Positions 1 to 7,736 of a DNA stretch of 21,693 nt are shown here, piece after piece; the stretch's first letter is position 1; every line of letters starts with the position of its first letter. Below the pieces are notes generated by a model, which worked only from the letters and a program-made list of their open reading frames with translations, had not been told where the DNA came from and ran no database searches. The stretch is taken from NCBI GenBank assembly GCA_002381865.1, contig DFYO01000056.1, positions 1 to 21,693 on the forward strand, written 5' to 3'. Source of the DNA: Clostridiales bacterium UBA4080 (GTDB taxonomy: Bacteria > Bacillota > Clostridia > Lachnospirales > Vallitaleaceae). Position numbers and translations under genes: made by a program.

Positions 1-259
1 CGGCGTGGCCCGGGCAGTCAACGTGCGCGTAGTGACGCTTGGCGGTCTCGTATTCGACGTGAGCGGTGTTGATGGTAATGCCGCGCGCCTTCTCTTCGGG
101 CGAGCTGTCAATCTCGTCATATTTCTTCGCAGCACCGCCAAACTTCTTCGACAGAATGGTGGTGATCGCCGCGGTCAAGGTGGTCTTGCCGTGGTCAACG
201 TGTCCAATGGTGCCTACGTTTACGTGCGGTTTGGTCCGCTCGAACTTTTCCTTAGCCAT
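1..259 (-). CDS. tuf: Elongation factor Tu, N-terminal part (cut by window edge)
   Basis: EF-Tu is the GTPase that carries aminoacyl-tRNA to the ribosomal A site. The visible 86 codons start at ATG 257-259 with MAKEKFERTKPHVNVGTIGH, followed by the P-loop GHVDHGKT (residues 19-26) and the switch I motif RGITI. The next stretch, HVEYETAKRHYAHVDCPGHA, leads into the DCPGH G3 motif at the window edge. The residue pattern is that of proteobacterial, probably betaproteobacterial, EF-Tu, and the DNA is clearly GC-rich, unlike the AT-rich genes from 2.3 kb rightwards. It lies 51 bp downstream of fusA, the normal str-operon order. Because it follows the suspected chimeric join in fusA, it probably does not belong to the genome that supplies the rest of the window. 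Confidence 0.95.
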   Translation of the reverse strand, partial: MAKEKFERTKPHVNVGTIGHVDHGKTTLTAAITTILSKKFGGAAKKYDEIDSSPEEKARGITINTAHVEYETAKRHYAHVDCPGHA

Positions 260-310
260 GTCTCTGTACCCTATAAATCAAATAATCTGTTGAAAGCGTT
301 CGCGGCTTGA

Positions 311-2404
311 TTACTTCTTGGCAATCACAGCTTCCGCAACGCTCTTCGGCGCCTCGGTGTAGTGCTTGAATTCCATCGAGTAAGTGGCACGCCCTTGCGA
401 CATGGAACGCAGATCGGTGGAGTAGCCGAACATCTCGGCCAGCGGCACCTCGGCCTTGACCAGCTTGACGCCAGCCGCATCTTCCATGCCCTGAATGATG
501 CCGCGGCGGCGGTTCAGGTCGCCCATCACATCACCCATATAGTCTTCCGGCGTTTCCACTTCCACGGCCATCATCGGCTCAAGCAGGATCGGGCTTGCCT
601 TACGCATACCGTCCTTGAAAGCCAGAATCGCCGCCAGCTTGAATGCCAGTTCGGACGAGTCGACATCATGGTAGGAGCCATCAAACAAGGTGACTTTGAC
701 GTCCACCACAGGGAAACCTGCCAGCACGCCATTGGTCAGGGCTTCTTTCAAGCCCTTTTCCACTGCGGGAATATATTCCCGCGGCACCGTGCCGCCCTTG
801 ATGGCGTCGACGAACTCAAAGCCTTTGCCCGCTTCATTCGGCCCCATCTTGATCCAGACATGGCCGTACTGACCTTTACCACCCGACTGCTTGACGTGCT
901 TGCCTTCCTGCTCGACTTCCTTCTTGATCGCTTCGCGGTAGGCCACTTGCGGCGCACCAACGTTGGCCTCGACGCCAAACTCGCGGCGCATGCGATCAAC
1001 CAGAATTTCCAGGTGCAATTCACCCATGCCTGACATGATCGTCTGGCCGGTCTCTTCATCCGTGCGAACGCGGAAAGACGGGTCTTCCTGCGCCAGACGG
1101 CCCAGGGCAATGCCCATTTTTTCCTGATCGGCCTTGGTCTTTGGTTCAACTGCTACGTGGATCACCGGCTCAGGAAACACCATCCGTTCTAGAATGATCG
1201 GAGCATCCGGATCACACAGAGTTTCACCCGTAGTGACATCTTTAAGTCCAACACACGCCGCAATATCCCCAGCCAAAACCTCCTTGATTTCTTCCCGGTT
1301 GTTTGCGTGCATTTGCAGTATCCGTCCGATACGCTCCTTTTTGCCTTTGACTGAGTTATAAACCGTCGCACCTGAGCTCAAGACACCGGAATAGACACGA
1401 ATAAACGTAAGTTGGCCGACAAATGGATCAGTCATCAACTTGAATGCGAGAGCAGAAAACTTTTCGCTGTCGTCCGCCTTACGGAAGACTTCTTTCTCCC
1501 TCTCATCAACACCCGCCATTGGGGGAATATCGACTGGCGAGGGAAGAAAATCAATAACCGCATCCAGCATGCGCTGAACACCTTTATTCTTGAAAGCTGA
1601 ACCACATAGCATTGGCTGGATCTCACAAGCAATAGTGCGCTGACGCAGACCCAGTTTAATTTTCTCTTCAGAAAGATCACCATTCTCCAAGTACTCATTC
1701 ATCAACTCCTCAGACGCTTCAGCCGCAGCCTCAATCATCTGCTCACGCCATTTCTCAGACACATCCTGCAATTCCGCTGGAATATCGCCGTAAGTAAACT
1801 TCATGCCCTGTGAAGCTTCATCCCAAATGATGGATTTCATCTTAATCAAATCCACTACACCAGTAAAAGAGTCTTCAGCACCAATCGGGATGACAACTGG
1901 AACAGGATTCGCCTTCAAGCGGGTCTTCATCTGATCAACAACCTTGAAGAAATTGGCACCAGAGCGATCCATTTTGTTAACAAACGCCAAGCGCGGCACC
2001 TTGTACTTGGTTGCCTGGCGCCAGACGGTTTCCGACTGAGGCTGCACCCCACCGACCGCGCAATACACCATACATGCACCATCCAGCACGCGCATCGATC
2101 GCTCGACTTCAATCGTGAAATCAACGTGCCCAGGTGTATCAATGATATTGAAACGATGCTCCGGAAGGGACATGTCCATCCCTTTCCAGAAGCATGTAGT
2201 AGCTGCCGAAGTAATGGTGATACCCCGCTCCTGCTCCTGCTCCATCCAGTCCATTGTAGCTGAACCTTCATGAGTTTCACCAATCTTGTGATTACGTCCT
2301 GTATAAAACAATATACGCTCTGTTAAAGTTGTTTTTCCCGCATCGATATGAGCCATAATCCCAATGTTTCTAGTTCTTTCTAATGGGAATTCTCTTCCAG
2401 CCAA
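311..2404 (-). CDS. fusA: Elongation factor G, apparently a chimera of clostridial N-terminus and betaproteobacterial body
   Basis: EF-G is the ribosomal translocase GTPase. The 697-residue frame is intact and full length: P-loop AHIDAGKT at residues 18-25, DTPGH at 89-93, NKMD at 143-146, then domains II-V. The start is a TTG at 2402-2404, nine bases after GGGAGG. The first roughly 50 residues (MAGREFPLERTRNIGIMAHI..., HKIGETHEGSATMDW) follow the clostridial pattern. From about residue 78 onward (LPEHRFNIIDTPGHVDF, VERSMRVLDGACMVYCAVGG, GSYHDVDSSELAFKLAA) it follows the betaproteobacterial pattern. Base composition changes at the same place, from AT-rich above 2254 to mixed below, and becomes GC-rich below about 1.14 kb. 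The gene call is certain. That it is one natural gene is doubtful; an assembly misjoin inside the conserved GTPase domain is the simplest reading. Confidence 0.93.
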   Translation of the reverse strand: MAGREFPLERTRNIGIMAHIDAGKTTLTERILFYTGRNHKIGETHEGSATMDWMEQEQERGITITSAATTCFWKGMDMSLPEHRFNIIDTPGHVDFTIEVERSMRVLDGACMVYCAVGGVQPQSETVWRQATKYKVPRLAFVNKMDRSGANFFKVVDQMKTRLKANPVPVVIPIGAEDSFTGVVDLIKMKSIIWDEASQGMKFTYGDIPAELQDVSEKWREQMIEAAAEASEELMNEYLENGDLSEEKIKLGLRQRTIACEIQPMLCGSAFKNKGVQRMLDAVIDFLPSPVDIPPMAGVDEREKEVFRKADDSEKFSALAFKLMTDPFVGQLTFIRVYSGVLSSGATVYNSVKGKKERIGRILQMHANNREEIKEVLAGDIAACVGLKDVTTGETLCDPDAPIILERMVFPEPVIHVAVEPKTKADQEKMGIALGRLAQEDPSFRVRTDEETGQTIMSGMGELHLEILVDRMRREFGVEANVGAPQVAYREAIKKEVEQEGKHVKQSGGKGQYGHVWIKMGPNEAGKGFEFVDAIKGGTVPREYIPAVEKGLKEALTNGVLAGFPVVDVKVTLFDGSYHDVDSSELAFKLAAILAFKDGMRKASPILLEPMMAVEVETPEDYMGDVMGDLNRRRGIIQGMEDAAGVKLVKAEVPLAEMFGYSTDLRSMSQGRATYSMEFKHYTEAPKSVAEAVIAKK
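2174..2254. other. Probable chimeric junction inside fusA
   Basis: This interval encodes EF-G residues 51-77, including MDWMEQEQERGITITSAATT, which is nearly invariant across bacteria. Codons on the right (residues 1-50) are AT-rich and clostridial in pattern; codons on the left are GC-richer and betaproteobacterial. The exact breakpoint cannot be placed because both parents would share this sequence. The frame is preserved, as expected when two homologous genes are joined at a shared k-mer or by homologous recombination. The junction is inferred, not directly seen. Confidence 0.65.
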
Positions 2405-2454
2405 AGTATTTGTCCTCCCTTTGGAAAATCGATTGAAAAATTAACCTGTTACTT

Positions 2455-2925
2455 TTACCATCTATAACTTGCAAAAGCTTTATTAGCTTCAGCCATTTTA
2501 TGCATATCTTCTTTCTTCTTAACAGATGCTCCTGAATTGTTAGCGGCATCCATAATTTCACCAGCTAAACGATCAACCATAGTTTTTTCGCCACGCTTAC
2601 GTGAATATAATGTTAACCAACGAAGTGCAAGTGCTTGCTTTCTATCAGCTCTAACTTCAATTGGAACTTGATATGTAGCACCACCAACACGTCTTGCTTT
2701 AACTTCAAGAACAGGCATAATGTTATTCATACAATCTTGGAATACTTCAATAGCTTCTCTTCCGGTTTTTTCTGCAACCTTATCAAAGGCACCATATACT
2801 ATTTTTTGTGAAGTTCCCTTCTTGCCGTCTAACATAATGCTATTAATCAGTTTTGTAACGACCTTATCGTTATAAAGCGGATCAGCTAGTACATCTCTTT
2901 TGGAAATATGTCCTTTTCTTGGCAC
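2455..2925 (-). CDS. rpsG: 30S ribosomal protein S7
   Basis: S7 is a primary 16S rRNA-binding protein that organises the head of the 30S subunit. The product has 156 residues, the usual bacterial length. It begins MPRKGHISKRDVLADPLYND and contains the family signatures VLEVKARRVGGATYQVPIEV and LALRWLTLYSRKRGEKTM, ending in ASYRW. The start is GTG at 2923-2925, eight bases after AAGGAGG, and no ATG gives a better start. It lies 149 bp downstream of rpsL, a gap that includes a possible leader hairpin, and 50 bp upstream of fusA, the standard str-operon order. The sequence is typical of Clostridia and composition matches the genes to its right. Confidence 0.98.
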   Translation of the reverse strand: MPRKGHISKRDVLADPLYNDKVVTKLINSIMLDGKKGTSQKIVYGAFDKVAEKTGREAIEVFQDCMNNIMPVLEVKARRVGGATYQVPIEVRADRKQALALRWLTLYSRKRGEKTMVDRLAGEIMDAANNSGASVKKKEDMHKMAEANKAFASYRW

Positions 2926-2969
2926 GGTTCTTCCCTCCTTAATTAGTTTAAAATTAATTCTTCGGTACT

Positions 2970-2990
2970 CACGTTCCTTATCGGATCGTG
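2970..2990 (-). promoter_or_regulatory. Hairpin in the rpsL-rpsG gap, possible S7 leader element
   Basis: CACGTTCC (2970-2977) and GGATCGTG (2983-2990) pair as an 8-bp stem with one T-T mismatch and a five-base loop. It lies about 45 bp before the rpsG start. No U-tract follows, so it is not an intrinsic terminator. In E. coli, S7 represses its operon by binding the rpsL-rpsG gap; a similar role here is only an analogy. Confidence 0.3.
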
Positions 2991-3074
2991 TTCGAGCCTG
3001 GTTCTTAATATATATATTTTAACCTGCAACCAACAGGGTATATACCTTAATACCTGGCACTAAATTACATTTAC

Positions 3075-3488
3075 TTATTTCTTTGGTCTCTTTGCACCGT
3101 ATTTAGAACGAGCTTGTTTACGATTAGCTACTCCTGCTGTATCAAGTGTTCCTCTTACGATATGGTAACGTGTACCTGGTAAGTCTTTTACCCTTCCACC
3201 TCTTAAAAGAACAACACTATGCTCTTGCAAGTTATGACCTTCTCCTGGAATATATCCTGTTACTTCAATACCATTTGTCAAACGAACTCTGGCAATTTTA
3301 CGTAACGCTGAGTTAGGCTTTTTAGGTGTAGCAGTCTTAACTGCAGTACAAACACCTCTTTTTTGTGGTGCAGAAACATTAGTTGCTTTCTTGTGTAAAG
3401 AGTTGTAACCTTTTTGTAAAGCTGGTGCAGTTGATTTCTTCTCAATCGTTGTTCTGCCCTTTCTTACTAACTGGTTAAAAGTTGGCAT
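3075..3488 (-). CDS. rpsL: 30S ribosomal protein S12
   Basis: S12 lies at the decoding centre and affects translational accuracy. The 137-residue product begins MPTFNQLVRKGRTTIEKKST. It has the extra segment PALQKGYNSLHKKATNVSAP that marks Gram-positive S12, then TPKKPNSALRK (from residue 54) and GGRVKDLPGTRYH (from residue 97). Both classical streptomycin-resistance lysines, in PKKPNS and RVKDLP, are unchanged, so a drug-sensitive S12 is expected. The ATG at 3486-3488 is chosen because the GTG nine bases upstream is part of the Shine-Dalgarno GGAGGTG. It follows the L7Ae-family gene by 39 bp and is probably co-transcribed with it, rpsG and fusA. Confidence 0.98.
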   Translation of the reverse strand: MPTFNQLVRKGRTTIEKKSTAPALQKGYNSLHKKATNVSAPQKRGVCTAVKTATPKKPNSALRKIARVRLTNGIEVTGYIPGEGHNLQEHSVVLLRGGRVKDLPGTRYHIVRGTLDTAGVANRKQARSKYGAKRPKK

Positions 3489-3527
3489 CCATTTCACCTC
3501 CGTCTTGTTATTTTTGTAGAAGCCAAT

Positions 3528-3767
3528 CTACTTCAGTAATGCTGCGGTTGCTGTTTTCACTTCAATTTCACATGCTTGCGCAAGTTCTTCCATCGTTTCA
3601 ACATACACGACTGGAATATTTTTGCTCTGTGCTACTTCTATGACACGTAAAGTTACCTGCTTGTCAGCATCTTTTGCTATAAAAAGCATCTTTGCAGTAT
3701 CATTTTCAAGTACTCTGAGCGTTTGCTTTGTCCCTACAACCCTAGGACCTTGTTTTAATTCGTGCAT
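3528..3767 (-). CDS. rplGB: L7Ae-family kink-turn RNA-binding ribosomal protein
   Basis: This 79-residue protein belongs to the L7Ae/L30e/S12e family, represented in Bacillus by YbxF, which binds RNA kink-turns. Visible hallmarks are GPRVVGTKQTLRVLE near the N-terminus, the core LFIAKDAD, and the helix-strand segment NIPVVYVETMEELAQACEIE. It is about the usual length for the bacterial short form. The start is ATG 3765-3767, preceded by a modest purine-rich site (GGGATG). It is the first gene of the str-type operon here, downstream of a consensus-like promoter, and its placement between rpoC and rpsL is the standard Firmicute arrangement. The cellular role of the bacterial protein is not well defined; a ribosome or structured-RNA partner is likely from the family. 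Confidence 0.92.
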   Translation of the reverse strand: MHELKQGPRVVGTKQTLRVLENDTAKMLFIAKDADKQVTLRVIEVAQSKNIPVVYVETMEELAQACEIEVKTATAALLK

Positions 3768-3880
3768 TATAGATCATCCCTTCTGGTCACTATTATGTTG
3801 GTAGTCAGCTATGAGCTAATTGCCACCACATCATTCAAGTATACAAGCTGATGCTAGTACAAAAGAATGCACACTGATGA

Positions 3881-3909
3881 ATTTTATCACTAAAGTATAT
3901 AAAAGTCAA
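3881..3909 (-). promoter_or_regulatory. Sigma-A type promoter for the rplGB-rpsL-rpsG-fusA operon
   Basis: On the minus strand TTGACT (3904-3909) is followed after exactly 17 bases by TAAAAT (3881-3886). This is a near-consensus vegetative promoter about 115 bp upstream of the L7Ae-family gene start. It lies downstream of a hairpin that follows rpoC, so the str-type genes form at least one separate transcription unit. The 321-bp gap between rpoC and the L7Ae gene (3768-4088) contains these two elements and no convincing gene. Confidence 0.7.
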
Positions 3910-4005
3910 GTATATTCAAGAAAATCCCTTCTTCTTGTGTGAATATCTAAAATACATAGAACCTAAGTACTTAATAAGTATTATACTAGCTCTAAATAAA
4001 GTAAT

Positions 4006-4033
4006 GGAGCTGAATCCAAATGGATTCAGCCCC
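4006..4033 (-). terminator. Hairpin downstream of rpoC, probable terminator
   Basis: GCTGAATCC (4009-4017) and GGATTCAGC (4022-4030) form a perfect 9-bp stem with a short loop. Two further G-C pairs lie outside one mismatch. It begins about 57 bases after the rpoC stop codon on the minus strand. The following sequence is only moderately T-rich (CATTACTTTATTT), so termination may be partial. No other strong hairpin lies between rpoC and the next promoter. Confidence 0.5.
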
Positions 4034-4088
4034 AACTATTGCAAAAGAGCCAAAATTCTATATTTGTCAGTTTGACCTTTAATATAGT

Positions 4089-7000
4089 CTAATCTTCTTC
4101 AAATAGTACTTCTTCTAAGTCATCGACTGCATCAAATTCATCTTGAACCGGAGAAGTCTTTTCTATTTCAACATTTCTATATCTCTTCATTCCTGTACCT
4201 GCTGGTATCAGGTTACCGATAATTACATTTTCTTTAAGTCCGATTAGCGGATCCTCTTTGCCTAAAATAGCAGCTTCTGTTAGAACCTTTGTTGTTTCCT
4301 GGAAGGAGGCTGCGGACAAGAATGAGTTTGTTGCCAATGATGCTTTTGTAATACCCAGTAGTACTTGACGTCCATCTGAAACCTCTAAATCCTGTTCCTC
4401 AAGCTCTCTGTTAGTCTTCTCGTATTCTAAGCGGTCAATCAAGCTACCTGGTAAGAACTCTGCATCGCCATTATCTTCAATTCTAACCTTTTTAAGCATT
4501 TGTCGGCAAATAACTTCAATATGCTTATCGTTTATTTCTACACCCTGTAAGCGGTATACTCTTTGAACCTCTTGAATCATGTAGTCTTGAACCGCTCTTA
4601 CACCTTTAATCTTAAGAATATCATGTGGGTTAACACTACCCTCAGTTAATTCATCTCCTGCTGCAAGAACATCTCCGTCCATTACCTTGATTCTTGAACC
4701 ATAAGGAATAAGATACGCCTTTGATTCTCCATTTTCAGGCTCAGTAATAATAACTTCACGCTTCTTCTTGGTATCGCTGATTGTCACCTTTCCGCCAAAT
4801 TCTGCGATAATTGCAAGTCCCTTTGGCTTTCTTGCTTCAAACAGCTCCTCTACCCTTGGAAGACCCTGAGTGATGTCATCAGCTGTTGCAATACCTCCTG
4901 TATGGAATGTACGCATTGTAAGCTGTGTACCTGGCTCTCCAATTGACTGAGCAGCAATGATACCAACTGATTCTCCAACCTGAACTGATAATCCCGTTGC
5001 CATATTAGAACCGTAGCATTTAGCACAAATACCTATTTGTGACTGACAAGATAATACAGTTCTTATTCTTACTTTTTCAACGCCTGATTTTACAACCTGC
5101 TTAGCAGTAATCGGAGTAATCATAGTATCTGCTTTAACAATTGTTTTACCTGTTTCTGGATGATTAATATCGTCAATAGACCATCTTCCAGAAATTCTTT
5201 CTTCAAGGCTCTCAATAACCTCTTTTCCATCCTTGAATGCAGCTACTGTCATTCCTACTACTTCGTCCTGACCTTCGCAGCAATCCATTTCTCTAATAAT
5301 CAAATCCTGTGCAACGTCTACAAGTCTTCTTGTAAGATATCCTGAGTCCGCTGTACGAAGAGCCGTGTCAGCAAGACCTTTTCTTGCACCATGGGCTGAA
5401 ATAAAATACTCAAGAACGTCAAGACCTTCACGGAAGTTTGACTTGATAGGCAATTCAATAGTTCTACCCGATGTATCCGCCATAAGACCACGCATACCTG
5501 CAAGCTGTTTTATCTGCTTATCAGAACCACGGGCTCCTGAATCCGCCATCATAAATATATTGTTATATTGATCAAGATTTTCAAGAAGCTCCTTAGAAAT
5601 CTTATCATCCGCCTTTTTCCAAGTTTCGATAACATTCTGATATCTTTCATCTTCTGTCATCATACCTCTTTTAAATTGCTTCATGATATTTTCTACAACA
5701 ATCTCTGCTTCTTCCAAAATACCTTTTTTACTTTCTGGAACCTCCATATCAGAAATAGATACGGTAATTGCTCCTCTGGTTGAATACTTGAATCCAAGCT
5801 TTTTAATATCATCAAGAACCTCTGCTGTTTTAGTAGAGCCATGAATATTAATACACTGGTGAAGTATTTGAACCATTTGTTTTTTGCCAACATGAAAATC
5901 AACTTCATATTTATGGCTATTTTCTTCAATTGTTCTGTCTATAAATTCAAGGTCCTGTGGAATTGCTTCGTTAAATACAATTCTTCCTACAGTTGTAGTT
6001 GCAAGCTTTCTTACTATATCACCATTAATTAAGAGTTCTCTCATAACCTGAATTTTTGCATGCAATGTAATTACATTATTTTCATAGGCTAGGATAGCTT
6101 CATTTTCATCTTTGAAAATCATTCCCTCGCCCTTTTCACCTTCTTTGCAAAGTGTAAGGTAATAAGTTCCTAAAACCATATCCTGTGAAGGCACGGTAAC
6201 AGGTCCTCCATCAGAAGGCTTAAGAAGGTTATTTGGTGATAAAAGCAGGAATCTACACTCTGCCTGTGCTTCAACAGATAGAGGCACATGGACTGCCATC
6301 TGGTCACCGTCAAAGTCAGCATTGTAAGCTGTACATACAAGTGGATGTAGTCTAATTGCTTTACCTTCAACAAGTACTGGTTCAAATGCCTGAATTCCTA
6401 ATCTATGAAGAGTCGGTGCTCTGTTAAGCATAACTGGATGCTCAGTAATTACTTCCTGAAGAACGTCCCATACTCCTGTTTCTAATCTTTCTACCATTTT
6501 TTTTGCTGATTTAATATTATGTGCCATTCCATCTGCTACAAGCTTTTTCATAACAAAAGGTTTGAAAAGCTCGATAGCCATTTCCTTTGGAAGACCACAC
6601 TGATATATCTTTAGCTCTGGCCCTACTACGATAACCGAACGTCCTGAATAGTCAACACGTTTTCCAAGAAGGTTCTGTCTAAAACGTCCTTGCTTCCCTT
6701 TTAACATATCCGAAAGAGATTTAAGTGGTCTGTTTCCAGGTCCCGTTACAGGTCTTCCTCTTCTTCCATTATCAATCAAAGCATCTACTGCTTCTTGAAG
6801 CATTCTCTTTTCATTTCTAACAATGATATCTGGAGCGCCTAAATCAAGAAGTCTTTGTAAACGGTTGTTTCTATTAATTACTCTTCTATATAAATCATTT
6901 AAGTCAGAAGTTGCAAATCTTCCTCCGTCTAGCTGAACCATAGGTCTTAAATCAGGCGGTATTACAGGAACCACAGACAAAATCATCCATTCTGGTTTAT

Positions 7001-7682
7001 TCCCAGATTTCAAAAACGCCTCAATTACTTCCATTCTTTTGATGATTCTAGCTCTTTTTTGACCTGAAGAATCCTTTAAGGCTTCCTTTAGTTCAACCGA
7101 CTCTTTTGCTAAATCAATATTTGATAGTAATTCTTTAACTGCTTCTGCTCCCATTGCAGCTCTGAATTTATTTCCAAATTTATCATAATTATCTCTGTAT
7201 TCTTTTTCTGAAAGAATCTGTTTGTATTGAAGCGGTGTATCTCCTTCTTCTAATACAATATATGATGCAAAATACAAAACCTTTTCCAAGGTTCTAGGCG
7301 ACAAATCTAAAATCAAGCCCATTCTGCTAGGAATTCCTTTAAAATACCAAATATGAGATACGGGAGCTGCAAGTTCAATATGCCCCATTCTCTCACGTCT
7401 TACCTTAGATTTTGTAACCTCTACTCCACATCGGTCACAGACAACACCCTTATACCTGATTTTTTTGTACTTACCGCAATGACATTCCCAATCCTTGCTA
7501 GGTCCAAATATTTTTTCGCAAAATAATCCGTCCTTTTCAGGCTTTAAAGTTCTATAATTAATTGTTTCGGGTTTTTTAACCTCTCCGCGAGACCATTCTC
7601 TAATTCTCTCAGGTGAAGCCAACCCAATTTTCATAGAATCAAAATATATTGGCTGTTCTATAGTAGCACTGTTTTCTGACAT
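4089..7682 (-). CDS. rpoC: RNA polymerase beta' subunit
   Basis: RpoC forms the active-site cleft of RNA polymerase with RpoB. The product has about 1197 residues, normal for Firmicutes, without the large proteobacterial insertions. Visible hallmarks are the N-terminal zinc site CHCG...CDRC (residues 67-85), the DNA clamp region, NRAPTLHRLGIQAFEP, and the absolutely conserved NADFDGDQMA (454-463), whose aspartates bind the catalytic magnesium. The trigger-loop region GARKGLADTALRTADSGYLT and a second zinc cluster CQSQIGICAKC follow. The start is ATG 7680-7682 after AAGGAG; an upstream GTG at 7715 extends the frame by 11 residues but lies before this ribosome site. It follows rpoB by 54 bp and is co-transcribed with it. 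The C-terminus is acidic. Confidence 0.98.
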   Translation of the reverse strand: MSENSATIEQPIYFDSMKIGLASPERIREWSRGEVKKPETINYRTLKPEKDGLFCEKIFGPSKDWECHCGKYKKIRYKGVVCDRCGVEVTKSKVRRERMGHIELAAPVSHIWYFKGIPSRMGLILDLSPRTLEKVLYFASYIVLEEGDTPLQYKQILSEKEYRDNYDKFGNKFRAAMGAEAVKELLSNIDLAKESVELKEALKDSSGQKRARIIKRMEVIEAFLKSGNKPEWMILSVVPVIPPDLRPMVQLDGGRFATSDLNDLYRRVINRNNRLQRLLDLGAPDIIVRNEKRMLQEAVDALIDNGRRGRPVTGPGNRPLKSLSDMLKGKQGRFRQNLLGKRVDYSGRSVIVVGPELKIYQCGLPKEMAIELFKPFVMKKLVADGMAHNIKSAKKMVERLETGVWDVLQEVITEHPVMLNRAPTLHRLGIQAFEPVLVEGKAIRLHPLVCTAYNADFDGDQMAVHVPLSVEAQAECRFLLLSPNNLLKPSDGGPVTVPSQDMVLGTYYLTLCKEGEKGEGMIFKDENEAILAYENNVITLHAKIQVMRELLINGDIVRKLATTTVGRIVFNEAIPQDLEFIDRTIEENSHKYEVDFHVGKKQMVQILHQCINIHGSTKTAEVLDDIKKLGFKYSTRGAITVSISDMEVPESKKGILEEAEIVVENIMKQFKRGMMTEDERYQNVIETWKKADDKISKELLENLDQYNNIFMMADSGARGSDKQIKQLAGMRGLMADTSGRTIELPIKSNFREGLDVLEYFISAHGARKGLADTALRTADSGYLTRRLVDVAQDLIIREMDCCEGQDEVVGMTVAAFKDGKEVIESLEERISGRWSIDDINHPETGKTIVKADTMITPITAKQVVKSGVEKVRIRTVLSCQSQIGICAKCYGSNMATGLSVQVGESVGIIAAQSIGEPGTQLTMRTFHTGGIATADDITQGLPRVEELFEARKPKGLAIIAEFGGKVTISDTKKKREVIITEPENGESKAYLIPYGSRIKVMDGDVLAAGDELTEGSVNPHDILKIKGVRAVQDYMIQEVQRVYRLQGVEINDKHIEVICRQMLKKVRIEDNGDAEFLPGSLIDRLEYEKTNRELEEQDLEVSDGRQVLLGITKASLATNSFLSAASFQETTKVLTEAAILGKEDPLIGLKENVIIGNLIPAGTGMKRYRNVEIEKTSPVQDEFDAVDDLEEVLFEED

Positions 7683-7736
7683 TGATTTGACACTCCTTCC
7701 ATTTTTAAAGTCCACAACAAATTTGCATTCCTAATC

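Noticed and set aside
362..1033. A 223-residue plus-strand open frame opposite fusA
   Set aside because: It mirrors the GC-rich part of fusA, has no ribosome site or recognisable domain, and its sequence is what the antisense of EF-G codons gives.
2402..2404. TTG start of fusA as a sign of a broken gene
   Set aside because: A strong GGGAGG site sits nine bases upstream and the N-terminus MAGREFPLERTRNIG is normal for Clostridia, so TTG is simply the start codon.
3180..3330. Possible streptomycin-resistance changes in rpsL
   Set aside because: Both key lysines, in PKKPNS and RVKDLP, are unchanged.
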